From NCBI GenBank assembly GCA_021792635.1, contig JAJYUH010000010.1:1-64000 (forward strand): a stretch of DNA of 64,000 nucleotides, read 5' to 3'. The notes under the pieces were generated by a model. It made no database searches. It had not been told where the DNA came from and saw only the letters and a program-made list of their open reading frames with translations. Source of the DNA: Natronospirales bacterium. GTDB lineage: Bacteria; Pseudomonadota; Gammaproteobacteria; Natronospirales; REEB76. The position numbers were made by a program, and so were the translations under genes. This document shows, piece by piece, positions 15,920 through 23,498 of this stretch (positions within the stretch are counted from its first letter, which is position 1; each line of letters opens with the position of its first letter).

Positions 15920-16480
15920 CAAACGGCAGCACGGGGATCGCGGTCATACCAGACACCGGCACGGAGGGCGCGGCCAGCGTGGGGAACCCACAAAACCGGC
16001 GTAAACTGGTGGCCGTTCACCGTGGACGGCTAGCACATAGTGGCCGAGCGCTAAATCTTGTGGAGCGGCTGGCGACAAACTGATCACCACCCGAGTCCCT
16101 GCCTTGTTATTAATGCCGGCATAACCGGGAGCGAACTGCTGTAGTCGTAATCATTGGCAAACATGCGCTTGGGCAGCGCGGCGAGAGCTGCCCCATTCCA
16201 CGCCTCCACTGTCTTTCCGTCTGGACTCCAAAGTTCGGCAAGGGTTCGGCCGGATCGTGGGGATGATTGAACCCTGGGGCGCATTCAACATTCGAGCGTC
16301 GGGGTGGAGTGGCATTCCTTGGCATTTACCGGCGTAAACCGGACAAACTGAAGTAACGCTGCACGGTGCTCTTGGACAGCCCGCTCGCGCGAGTAAAGGA
16401 GCGGCGCGTCGTGTGGGTGGGTTTGCCGCAGGGCATTTAACTGATACTCTGACCGCAATAAGGTCATTACGGGGGAAAGC
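15920..16480. other. Gene-poor stretch with IS remnant
   Basis: No intact gene is seen in about 560 bp. It holds the IS630-like relic (separate entry). An inverted repeat TGACC-N7-GGTCA at about 16450 lies just upstream of the following cytochrome gene. The rest is unassigned and looks decayed. Confidence 0.5.
16326..16430 (-). pseudogene. IS630-family transposase relic (helix-turn-helix part)
   Basis: The minus-strand frame reads THTTRRSFTRASGLSKSTVQ then RYFSLSGLRR before a stop. The GLSKSTV..RYF..(F/S)GL pattern is the N-terminal helix-turn-helix of IS630-type transposases. No catalytic DDE region, second half or terminal repeats could be found nearby, so this is an old fragment. Confidence 0.4.
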
Positions 16481-16999
16481 ATGAAATATTTTCTGGCTGG
16501 AGTACTGACAACGCTCGTCGCGCTGCTTGCCGGTGGTTACCTGTTGCTGCAGAGCGGGAGGATACCGGCGAATGCGGATGGCAAGCCGAGCCGGCTTGAG
16601 CTGTGGATGGCACGAACCTCGCTGCGCGCGACGCTGCGGCATCAGGCGCCCAAGGGTCCTGATCCGGTGTCGCTGACGAATGCCAATCTGATCGCTGGGA
16701 TACGCCTTTATGGGGAGCATTGCGCGATCTGCCATGGCACAGCACAGGGTACCGCGTCGGCCTCTCCCGTAGCGAACGGTGAATACCCAAGGCCACCGCA
16801 ACTTGCGAGTGACGGCGTCGAGGATGACCCGCCGGGGTATTCCTTCTGGAAGATTAAACACGGCATTCGGTTAACCGGAATGCCATCGTTCAAGGGTACG
16901 CTGACGGATCAGCAAATATGGACGATTGCGCTCTTTCTAAAGCATATGAATGCGTTGCCGCCGACAGCTGAACATGCATGGCAACAAGTCAGGAACTGA
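16481..16999 (+). CDS. Membrane-anchored monohaem cytochrome c
   Basis: A 172-aa protein with an N-terminal anchor helix (residues 3-23), one haem site CAICHG and a methionine ligand segment GIRLTGMPSFKG. The C-terminal helix is QQIWTIALFLKHMN. Plan and spacing repeat those of the cytochrome at 6386-6946, so the two are paralogues. It should act as a periplasmic electron carrier. ATG 16481 follows GGGGGAAAG. Confidence 0.85.
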   Translation: MKYFLAGVLTTLVALLAGGYLLLQSGRIPANADGKPSRLELWMARTSLRATLRHQAPKGPDPVSLTNANLIAGIRLYGEHCAICHGTAQGTASASPVANGEYPRPPQLASDGVEDDPPGYSFWKIKHGIRLTGMPSFKGTLTDQQIWTIALFLKHMNALPPTAEHAWQQVRN

Positions 17000-17150
17000 T
17001 GCGCCGTGACCAGGAAATGCCGGACTGCATCCAATTACCGTCATCACACGCAACCGCATCCGTCGCGACAATGCTCTCGGTACTCTCCGAGGTAGTGATC
17101 GGTTCCCAGGCTAGTCGGATCGGATGCGCGGCTTCGGGCGGCGGTATGGC

Positions 17151-17828
17151 TCACTTGATGTCATGACGCTCAAACGTCTGACGGATATACAAAACGACCC
17201 GGCGGATATCCTCGGGACTCAGTCGGCTGCCCCACGGGGCCATGGCGCTGCCCGGTTTGCCATACTCCACCACAAACATCAACTGCTTGTCGCTGATGCC
17301 TGCCATGTCCATGCTGGTGAAATCCTTGGGATGGGGGAACAAGCCGCGGCCCAGCGGAGTATGACCGTTGCCCTTATCGCCGTGACAGACGCTGCAGTAT
17401 TTCCGGTAGACGTGTTCACCCACCAGAATATCGAGCTTGGCCCGGGTTATTCCCGCAGGCAGCGGCTGCTGGAGACTACGAATGTAATGCACCACATCAA
17501 ACATATCTGCCGGGCTGAGGATTTCCCTCCAACTGGGCATGGCGGTCCCGGCGCGGCCCAGTTCGATGGCGGCAATCATCTGGCTGTCGTCCAACCTGGC
17601 CATGATGATCGGATCGGCGAAGTCGCGCGGGCGTGGCCTCAAAAGCCGGCCGATCGGCGTATCGGCACGACCGTCCATGCCGTGACAAGCGGCACAATGC
17701 TTCTCGTAGATTGCCTTGCCCCGCAGGGTGCTTCGCTGGGAAACATTGCCGGCAGTGAGCGGTGTGATCCATACCAGACTGAGGATGAACCAGGCGATCA
17801 CAAAAGCCACAAGGCGGTAAGTTTTCAT
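17151..17828 (-). CDS. Dihaem cytochrome c (two fused class I domains)
   Basis: A 225-aa protein with a signal peptide and two similar cytochrome c domains. The first has CAACHGMDGRADTPIGRLLRP, the second CSVCHGDKGNGHTPLGRGL, each followed by a methionine-containing segment (GTAMPSW, GSAMAPW). It resembles c4/c5-type electron carriers. ATG 17828 behind AAGGAC was chosen because it begins the signal peptide; the open frame extends upstream without meaning. It sits within the cytochrome block between ccmB and ccmC. Confidence 0.85.
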   Translation of the reverse strand: MKTYRLVAFVIAWFILSLVWITPLTAGNVSQRSTLRGKAIYEKHCAACHGMDGRADTPIGRLLRPRPRDFADPIIMARLDDSQMIAAIELGRAGTAMPSWREILSPADMFDVVHYIRSLQQPLPAGITRAKLDILVGEHVYRKYCSVCHGDKGNGHTPLGRGLFPHPKDFTSMDMAGISDKQLMFVVEYGKPGSAMAPWGSRLSPEDIRRVVLYIRQTFERHDIK

Positions 17829-18086
17829 CTTGAGTCCTTTGTCGTGTTTTCTGACAATCAATACGGCTGCTTCGCATGAGTACGATCTTGACAGCAACAT
17901 GGTATCTTCCGGGTTCCCTCCTTTGATTCCCCGAGGGGGATGTTCAGCATGACGCCGCAGAACCACAGAAAGGAACCGGTTTGATCCCAAACGTAGATGC
18001 CGGTTTTTACCCGCTCCGATGTGCAGCTCCGTCTGCTGCAATCATAAAAAAGCATCACTTCCCTCGCGACGATACCCCCTCCCGGT

Positions 18087-18443
18087 TCATTTGCCTTGTG
18101 CGCTAAACGTCTGCCGCATATAGGCCAGGACCGCCAGAATATCCTTCCGGCTGAGCGAGGGATTGCCGCCCTTGGCAGGCATCGCCATGGGCGATCCCGG
18201 GCTCTGATAGCCGTTCATGATCCTGTCCACGAGCAGTTTGTCGGAACTGCTGAGCACGCCGCCCTTGGTGGTGAAATCCGGCGCCCCGGGGATGGTGCCC
18301 TTGCCGTCCATACCATGGCAGGCAACACAGTTCTGGTTATAGATCTGCTCGCCGTTCGGGACATTCCCGGCGACAACATTGCCGGATGCTGTTACCAGCA
18401 GCAACCAACTTCCGAGGCCGGCTGCCAACATACATAAGCGCAT
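18087..18443 (-). CDS. Small periplasmic monohaem cytochrome c
   Basis: A 118-aa precursor with signal peptide, one haem site NCVACHGMDGKG and a methionine ligand region (GSPMAMPAKGG). It ends in a typical helix (KDILAVLAYMRQTF). It is a soluble class I cytochrome c of usual size. ATG 18443 is preceded by AGAGGAG at ideal spacing. It lies just downstream (minus strand) of the second cytochrome-porin and is likely co-transcribed with it as a periplasmic partner. Confidence 0.85.
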   Translation of the reverse strand: MRLCMLAAGLGSWLLLVTASGNVVAGNVPNGEQIYNQNCVACHGMDGKGTIPGAPDFTTKGGVLSSSDKLLVDRIMNGYQSPGSPMAMPAKGGNPSLSRKDILAVLAYMRQTFSAQGK

Positions 18444-18506
18444 ATCGAATCTCCTCTGGTACGCGGGTCGGCGGCCGGTCAATGACCATGACGGGCCATG
18501 CCATCC

Positions 18507-19853
18507 CTAGAAAGACAACATGAGGTTGAAATAAAGCGTGTTGTTATCCGTGGCATTGCGACCATTGCCGTCGTAATTGCTGGCAGCGCCATTGAACCTG
18601 CTGTACAGGATGTATTGCGTGGCGAGCTTCAAGTTCTGCCAGGGCAAGTAGTCGAATTCAATGATATAACCTCTGCTGTTGGGACTGCCCGTCCGGCTTC
18701 CGGAAACTGCGCTGACCGCACCCACGCAGTCGAGGTTGCCGTTGTAGAGCAGGCAGTCAGTCGTACCCACGGTCTGGAAGTACCCCAGTGTTACGCCATA
18801 GCGGCGGGCATAAATCCAGCTGCCGTTTACCGACAGGAAACGTGCCGTGTCGGCAGGATTAGAGGTGATGGTAGCGCCCCAATCGGTCTTTTCGCGAATG
18901 TAGCTGCCGCGCAATTCCAGGATATTGACCCCGCCCGGTGCGAAATACTGGTACTGGCCGTCCACGCCGAGATCCGTATAACGGTCGGTCATGGGACTCG
19001 ACCCCATCGGGCGGTAATCGGCGCGCAGGCCGAAGACACCGAACTCCACGCTGTGGGTGGTCGTGTCGCGGCTCCAGGCGAACCGCAGATACGGTGCGGT
19101 ACCGCGGATGGACATATCCAAGGTCCCGACCGGCTGGCCTTGGGGTGCGGAGCGGTAGAACGAAACATCTCCGTACCAGTCACCGCGTTTGGTGTACCCC
19201 CCCACGCCGAGGACGTTGGCGGCTACATTCATGCTGGCGATGAACGGCCCTGCCGCCGGGCTCGGCGCGGAAGCCGACGTCACGAACGGATAGCCGTAGG
19301 CCGGCGTGCTGTTCCAGACATCCTCCAGAGTAGGCGCGTTGTTGAAGGTGACACCGAATATCGTATCCGTACCGCTCCAGTTCGCATGATTGGCATAGCG
19401 CACGTCCACCATGTCTACCGCTACTTTGCCCGAATCTTGGTCGTAACCGAGTTCAATGACGGTGCCGACATGCGGCGTCGCCTCCCCCGCCAAGAAGAGC
19501 GCCAAGGTTTGCGGGAATGCGGCACTCGGATTCTGCTGTCCCGGAACCGCTCGGCTCAGACTGGTCAGACCAGCCTGCACAATGGCCGATACCGGCATAT
19601 CACGGTTGAGGCTCATGCCGGGCGCCTGCTGGGTCTCCTTGGCCACCACCTGCGCGAGACCGGTCATGGTGTAACCATTCAGCTTGAACAGCCTGCCGAA
19701 AGGGGTCAGCGCGGGATAAATGGTGTGGCAGGCCGCACACGCGAGTCCCGTCTGGCGCGAGAAGCTCGGCACCGCATACGCCCCCGGCGTAAACGCCGCC
19801 ATTCCCACCGCAACAAGCGCTAACGCGAGTGTACTACGGTGCATGCCACGCAT
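18507..19853 (-). CDS. Outer-membrane cytochrome-porin fusion, Cyc2-like (paralogue)
   Basis: A 448-aa protein with signal peptide (ends GAYA), immediate haem site (FSRQTGLACAACHTIYP, then GRLFKLNGY), a beta-barrel-type remainder and a terminal phenylalanine. It shares the segments VWNSTPA(Y/W)G and FNGA(A/S)SNYDG(N/S)GR with the protein at 12898-14256, so the two are paralogues. ATG 19853 follows GGGGAG. An FNR/ANR-like box lies about 75 bp upstream. A role in electron transfer across the outer membrane is inferred from architecture. Confidence 0.75.
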   Translation of the reverse strand: MRGMHRSTLALALVAVGMAAFTPGAYAVPSFSRQTGLACAACHTIYPALTPFGRLFKLNGYTMTGLAQVVAKETQQAPGMSLNRDMPVSAIVQAGLTSLSRAVPGQQNPSAAFPQTLALFLAGEATPHVGTVIELGYDQDSGKVAVDMVDVRYANHANWSGTDTIFGVTFNNAPTLEDVWNSTPAYGYPFVTSASAPSPAAGPFIASMNVAANVLGVGGYTKRGDWYGDVSFYRSAPQGQPVGTLDMSIRGTAPYLRFAWSRDTTTHSVEFGVFGLRADYRPMGSSPMTDRYTDLGVDGQYQYFAPGGVNILELRGSYIREKTDWGATITSNPADTARFLSVNGSWIYARRYGVTLGYFQTVGTTDCLLYNGNLDCVGAVSAVSGSRTGSPNSRGYIIEFDYLPWQNLKLATQYILYSRFNGAASNYDGNGRNATDNNTLYFNLMLSF

Positions 19854-19925
19854 GGTTCATCTCCCCGTGAGAAACAAGACGCAACCCTGCAATGATTAAT
19901 AGACACCGATAAGGCAACGCGTACC

Positions 19926-19939
19926 TTGATCTAAGTCAA
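19926..19939. promoter_or_regulatory. FNR/ANR-type box
   Basis: TTGATCTAAGTCAA matches TTGAT-N4-ATCAA at 9 of 10 defined bases and resembles known ANR/DNR sites. It lies about 75 bp upstream of the second cytochrome-porin. It points to control by oxygen or nitric oxide. Confidence 0.55.
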
Positions 19940-19960
19940 CTAACCGTGCGATGGGATCAG

Positions 19961-20077
19961 GGTTCGAGGCTTATACACAGTCCACCTGCGGTAGCAAAAT
20001 GCGCAAGTGGAAGTGCTAACACCACATGGCGTTAAGAAAATAAAGTGGCGCTCGCCGCCCGTGCCGTGGTACTCGCG
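19961..20077 (-). pseudogene. Decayed second copy of the ccmB 3' end
   Basis: This intergenic stretch aligns with the 3' end of the intact ccmB (21186-21321). It shares GTTCGAGGCT-like and AGAAAATAAAG blocks, then CTCGCCGCCCGTGC followed by a near match, with many substitutions between and about 17 bp missing. It has no reading frame. It suggests that a ccmB-bearing segment was duplicated or recombined when the block between ccmB and ccmC formed. Confidence 0.5.
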
Positions 20078-20093
20078 GGCCACTCCTGGATGG

Positions 20094-21092
20094 TCATCGA
20101 GCGGCGCGCCGGCGTCGGGATAGTGGGCGTAGGGACTCATCCTGCACCCATCGGTGAAATACAATAAGCCCGGCAATCACCTCAGTCATCGAGCCATCAA
20201 TCCAGGTGATGAGCCCGCCGAGCGTCTGATCCAGGTGTGGACTGATTCCCCAGGCGAGGGATAGCCGTGCATAGACCGGGTAAAGTTCCCGATGTGTCAG
20301 CGCGATATATGCGTCACCCAGAATGCAGGCAAACATCGTGAGTGTAACGGCCGCAAGCCGCGTGGGATACGACACGGCATTCGGTATCGCCCTCGGATCA
20401 AGCAGCATCCACCAGAAAAAAAGGCCGCTAATGAGCATAGTCACATGTGCAAATTCGTCGAAAGAGTCGTTTAATGCGATAAGGTCCATGAAATGCGGAA
20501 TTTGCCAGAAATAGAGAGCGAAGACGAACAGCAAGGATGCGCCTAATGGATGCACAAGCACTCTCCATACTCGCCGCAACGCCCGATTGCGAACCAGCGG
20601 TTTCAGAAGCCTCCGCCGCAAGGGGTCCGGTAATCCCGCAATGAGTGGCGCGAGCGGAACCCCGAGCGCCAATAGAAGCGGTGCAACCATGTGCAACAGC
20701 ATGTGCTGAACCTGATGCACAAAGTAGAGGTCTCTGGCCAGCGTATCGATGGGCGGGGCGACAGCCGCAAAGGCGGTGAATATCCCAAGATAGACGAAAA
20801 CCTGATTGGCGGCACTGACTCCGCCCCTTCCTCCTGCCAAGCGTCGCACGCCGCGCCCGTACCACAGGACGACAAGCACAGTCAAAACGACGAGCCACCA
20901 CACCCATCCGGAAAATATCTCCCCTTGAAGTATCTGCCCATGCTTGGACGCGACCACAAAATAAATTGCAATTCCCGCCCCGAGCCAGTCCCCGAGGAAA
21001 AACAGCACCACCAAAGTGACAATTTGTCGCCGCCCAAAGCCGATCAAGTGCCGCTTTGGTACCGCCAGTTCGGCATTCTCACTGGGGATCAT
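20094..21092 (-). CDS. CtaG/Caa3-type cytochrome oxidase assembly membrane protein
   Basis: A 332-aa polytopic protein with the caa3_CtaG pattern: FVHQVQHMLLHMVAPLLLALG with conserved histidines, WQIPHFMDLI, and LISGLFFWWMLLDPR. It has about eight membrane helices. The family is linked to copper insertion into cytochrome c oxidase. ATG 21092 behind TTGGAG is preferred over the TTG four codons upstream. The gene lies just downstream of ccmB on the same strand. No oxidase subunit genes are in view. Confidence 0.8.
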   Translation of the reverse strand: MIPSENAELAVPKRHLIGFGRRQIVTLVVLFFLGDWLGAGIAIYFVVASKHGQILQGEIFSGWVWWLVVLTVLVVLWYGRGVRRLAGGRGGVSAANQVFVYLGIFTAFAAVAPPIDTLARDLYFVHQVQHMLLHMVAPLLLALGVPLAPLIAGLPDPLRRRLLKPLVRNRALRRVWRVLVHPLGASLLFVFALYFWQIPHFMDLIALNDSFDEFAHVTMLISGLFFWWMLLDPRAIPNAVSYPTRLAAVTLTMFACILGDAYIALTHRELYPVYARLSLAWGISPHLDQTLGGLITWIDGSMTEVIAGLIVFHRWVQDESLRPLSRRRRAAR

Positions 21093-21182
21093 CTGTATCT
21101 CCAAGATAACGTGACGAATGAAATCGGCGGATGCGTGTTCGCCGTTTGCTTCCCAGCCTTCAGCCGGTACCGTATCCGGGAT

Positions 21183-21848
21183 TCAGGATTCGAGGCTGAC
21201 CCGCAGGCCGCCGGCAATGGCATAGGGTGCGAGCGTCACCGCCAGCACCAGCATCGCGCCGAGAAAATAAAGCGGTGCCGCCGTGGGCTCACCGCTCGCC
21301 GCCCGTGCTGCGGTGCTCGCGCCAAAGATCAACACTGGCACCGCCAGCGGCAATATCAGAATGGGCAGCAACATGCCGCTGCGTCGCAATCCCACCGTGA
21401 GGGCTGCGCCCACCGCACCGAGAAAACTCAGTATCGGTGTGCCCAGTAGCAGGCTCACGACGAGTGTCCCCATGGCCGCGGCCGGGTAATTCAGCAACAG
21501 ACCCATAAGGGGTGACAGGATCACCAGCGGCAGACCGGTTACCAGCCAATGGGTAAACACCCGCAGCAATACCACAAATTCCAGTGGAGCCGGGCTCAAC
21601 AGCAATTGCTCCAGGCTGCCATCCTCGTAATCGCTTTTGAAGAGGCTTTCCTGGCCGATCAAGCCCGCCAGCAATGCCGCCACCCACACCACACCCGGAG
21701 CGAGGGTGCGCAGCAGGGCCGGTTCCGGGCTCAAAGCCAGCGGGAACAGCCCCGTTACCATCACGAAAAAGATCAGCGGCGTCGCCAGCTCACTCCGGCG
21801 CCGGTAAGCCAGGAGCAGGTCCCGCTGGATCAGGGCAGCGGGTTTCAA
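21183..21848 (-). CDS. ccmB: CcmB, haem exporter membrane subunit
   Basis: A 221-aa protein with six membrane helices and family segments FFVMVTGLFPLALSP and FKSDYEDGSLEQLLLSP near residues 27-85. With CcmA it forms the ABC unit that drives release of holo-CcmE from CcmC. Its start overlaps the ccmA stop by 4 nt. Downstream, ccmC is missing and a CtaG-like gene follows instead; a decayed copy of its own 3' end lies 1.1 kb further on. Confidence 0.94.
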   Translation of the reverse strand: MKPAALIQRDLLLAYRRRSELATPLIFFVMVTGLFPLALSPEPALLRTLAPGVVWVAALLAGLIGQESLFKSDYEDGSLEQLLLSPAPLEFVVLLRVFTHWLVTGLPLVILSPLMGLLLNYPAAAMGTLVVSLLLGTPILSFLGAVGAALTVGLRRSGMLLPILILPLAVPVLIFGASTAARAASGEPTAAPLYFLGAMLVLAVTLAPYAIAGGLRVSLES

Positions 21849-22492
21849 ACCACCTCCCCCAGTAACAGGGTCTTGACCGGGAACGGCTCCAGATCCAGGG
21901 GTTGGTGGCTGGCAAACACCGCCAGTCCGCCGACAGTCAAATGCTCTTTGAGCATCCCGGTCAGCAACCCTACGCCCGACCTGTCCAGGCTGGTAAGCGG
22001 TTCATCCAGAAACCACACCGGCACCCGCACCAGCAGCAGTCGCGCCAGCGCCGCGCGCCGCCGCTGGCCCATGGACAGCGTGCTGCAGGGGAGATCCGCC
22101 TGTTGCGTCAGGCCTACCCGCGCCAAGGCGGCTGTCGCGTCGGTTGCGCTGGGAACCGCCAACAAGGCGCCGGCTGCCGTCAGGTTCTCGCGGGGTGTGA
22201 GGCCGAGCTTCACGCCGCTGCTGTGGCCCAGGTAGGCCAGCGACGCACGATATTCCGCTCCGCTTTCCCGTAGCGGTTGTCCACGCCAGCACAACTCGCC
22301 GCCATCCGCCCGGCCGAGACCCGCGAGCACGCGGATCAAAGTCGTTTTGCCTGCACCGTTGGCACCTAAAAGATGCAGCGCTTCGCCACTGATCACCGCA
22401 AAGCTGATGCTTTGGCAAAGGCAGCGCTCACCGCGCCAGATATCCAGATTGCTGACGGAAAGTGCGTTGGGAGGTGTAATGGGAGCAATCAT
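21845..22492 (-). CDS. ccmA: CcmA, haem exporter ATPase
   Basis: A 215-aa ABC ATPase. Walker A is LLGANGAGKTTLIRVLAG, the signature is LSMGQRRR, Walker B is VWFLDEPLTSLD, and the switch histidine is in FASHQPLDL. CcmA powers the CcmABCD step of System I maturation. ATG 22492 is used; the longer frame would run into the tRNA-Leu gene. It starts 13 bp from that tRNA. Confidence 0.94.
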   Translation of the reverse strand: MIAPITPPNALSVSNLDIWRGERCLCQSISFAVISGEALHLLGANGAGKTTLIRVLAGLGRADGGELCWRGQPLRESGAEYRASLAYLGHSSGVKLGLTPRENLTAAGALLAVPSATDATAALARVGLTQQADLPCSTLSMGQRRRAALARLLLVRVPVWFLDEPLTSLDRSGVGLLTGMLKEHLTVGGLAVFASHQPLDLEPFPVKTLLLGEVV

Positions 22493-22504
22493 GGGCCATT
22501 CACA

Positions 22505-22593
22505 TGGTGCCCGGGGCCGGATTTGAACCGGCACAGATTTTTCAATCTAACGGATTTTAAGTCCGTTGCGTCTACCTGTTCCGCCACCCGGGC
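22505..22593 (-). tRNA. tRNA-Leu (UAA)
   Basis: 89 nt including an encoded CCA. The acceptor is GCCCGGG/CCCGGGC, it has a long variable arm, and the anticodon loop reads CTTAAAA with anticodon TAA. It is the third gene of the Gly-Cys-Leu tRNA cluster after pgsA, the same order as in E. coli. Confidence 0.96.
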
Positions 22594-22615
22594 CGGACAA
22601 GCGGTCCCATTATGA

Positions 22616-22689
22616 TGGAGGCTAGGGTCGGAATCGAACCGGCGTACACGGCTTTGCAGGCCGCTGCATGACCACTCTGCCACCTAGCC
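22616..22689 (-). tRNA. tRNA-Cys (GCA)
   Basis: 74 nt with encoded CCA, acceptor GGCTAGG/CCTAGCC, anticodon loop CTGCAAA with anticodon GCA, and T-arm GGTTCGATTCC. It lies between tRNA-Gly and tRNA-Leu. Confidence 0.96.
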
Positions 22690-22804
22690 CACCTAAAGCG
22701 TAAAAACCCGTGAAATTTACCACAAATGACCGGCTACTTCAGGCCAAAAGGCGCTGCATCGCAGGGGGAAATGAAAAACCCCGGCTGTGAACCGAGGTTT
22801 GAAC

Positions 22805-22880
22805 TGGAGCGGGAAACGAGGCTCGAACTCGCGACCTCAACCTTGGCAAGGTTGCGCTCTACCAACTGAGCTATTCCCGC
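22805..22880 (-). tRNA. tRNA-Gly (GCC)
   Basis: 76 nt with encoded CCA, acceptor GCGGGAA/TTCCCGC, anticodon loop TTGCCAA with anticodon GCC, and T-arm AGTTCGAGCCT. It is first in the tRNA cluster, directly after pgsA. Confidence 0.97.
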
Positions 22881-22928
22881 CCGCGAGAGCGATATTGTAG
22901 GGCGGGTCCGCGCCCTGTCAAGCAATGA

Positions 22929-23489
22929 TTAGGGTTCGCGGTTCAGCTCCGGCCAGGCCGCCAGCAGATACAGACACATGGACCAAAGTGTCAGCGCCGC
23001 CGCCAGGAGCAACAGTAAGATACCTATGTCATAAACCGGCACGGTCTTGATGGGGTAGCGATACAGCAGCAGGACGATGGCCAGCATCTGCGCTGCCGTC
23101 TTGAATTTGCCGAGCCAGGTTACTGCTACGCGCTTGCGTGCGCCCAGTTCCGCCATCCACTCGCGCAGCGCGGAAATAGTGATCTCGCGTCCGATGATGA
23201 TCATCACTGGGATTGCCACGGCCAAGCGTGGGTCCGCCTGCAGGATCAGCACCAGTGCCACCACCACCATGAGCTTATCGGCGACTGGGTCCAGGAATGC
23301 GCCAAAACGTGAGCTCTGCCGCAACTTGCGCGCGAGATAACCGTCCAGCCAGTCGGTGATACCGGCCAATGCGAAAATTACCGCACTTGCGGGTGGCGCC
23401 CAGAAATAGGGAAGAAAGAATACCACGACAAACACCGGTATCAGCACCAGACGCAGCATTGTCAGCAGGTTTGGCCAGTTGAGTGTCAT
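22929..23489 (-). CDS. pgsA: PgsA, phosphatidylglycerophosphate synthase
   Basis: A 186-aa membrane enzyme that joins CDP-diacylglycerol and glycerol 3-phosphate in the first step to phosphatidylglycerol. The CDP-alcohol phosphotransferase signature DWLDGYLARKL...GAFLDPVADK is complete with all acidic residues. It has four to six membrane helices and normal length. It follows uvrC by 9 bp and precedes the tRNA cluster, as in enterobacteria. Confidence 0.95.
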   Translation of the reverse strand: MTLNWPNLLTMLRLVLIPVFVVVFFLPYFWAPPASAVIFALAGITDWLDGYLARKLRQSSRFGAFLDPVADKLMVVVALVLILQADPRLAVAIPVMIIIGREITISALREWMAELGARKRVAVTWLGKFKTAAQMLAIVLLLYRYPIKTVPVYDIGILLLLLAAALTLWSMCLYLLAAWPELNREP

Positions 23490-23498
23490 GTGCGCCGC

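Noticed and set aside
16151..16861. 236-codon minus-strand frame over the IS relic and cytochrome gene
   Set aside because: It crosses the cytochrome coding region and shows no domain; only the short IS630-like stretch in another frame is meaningful.
18498..19823. 441-codon plus-strand frame opposite the second cytochrome-porin
   Set aside because: A shadow of the GC-rich coding strand; the minus-strand protein has signal peptide, haem motif and ribosome site.
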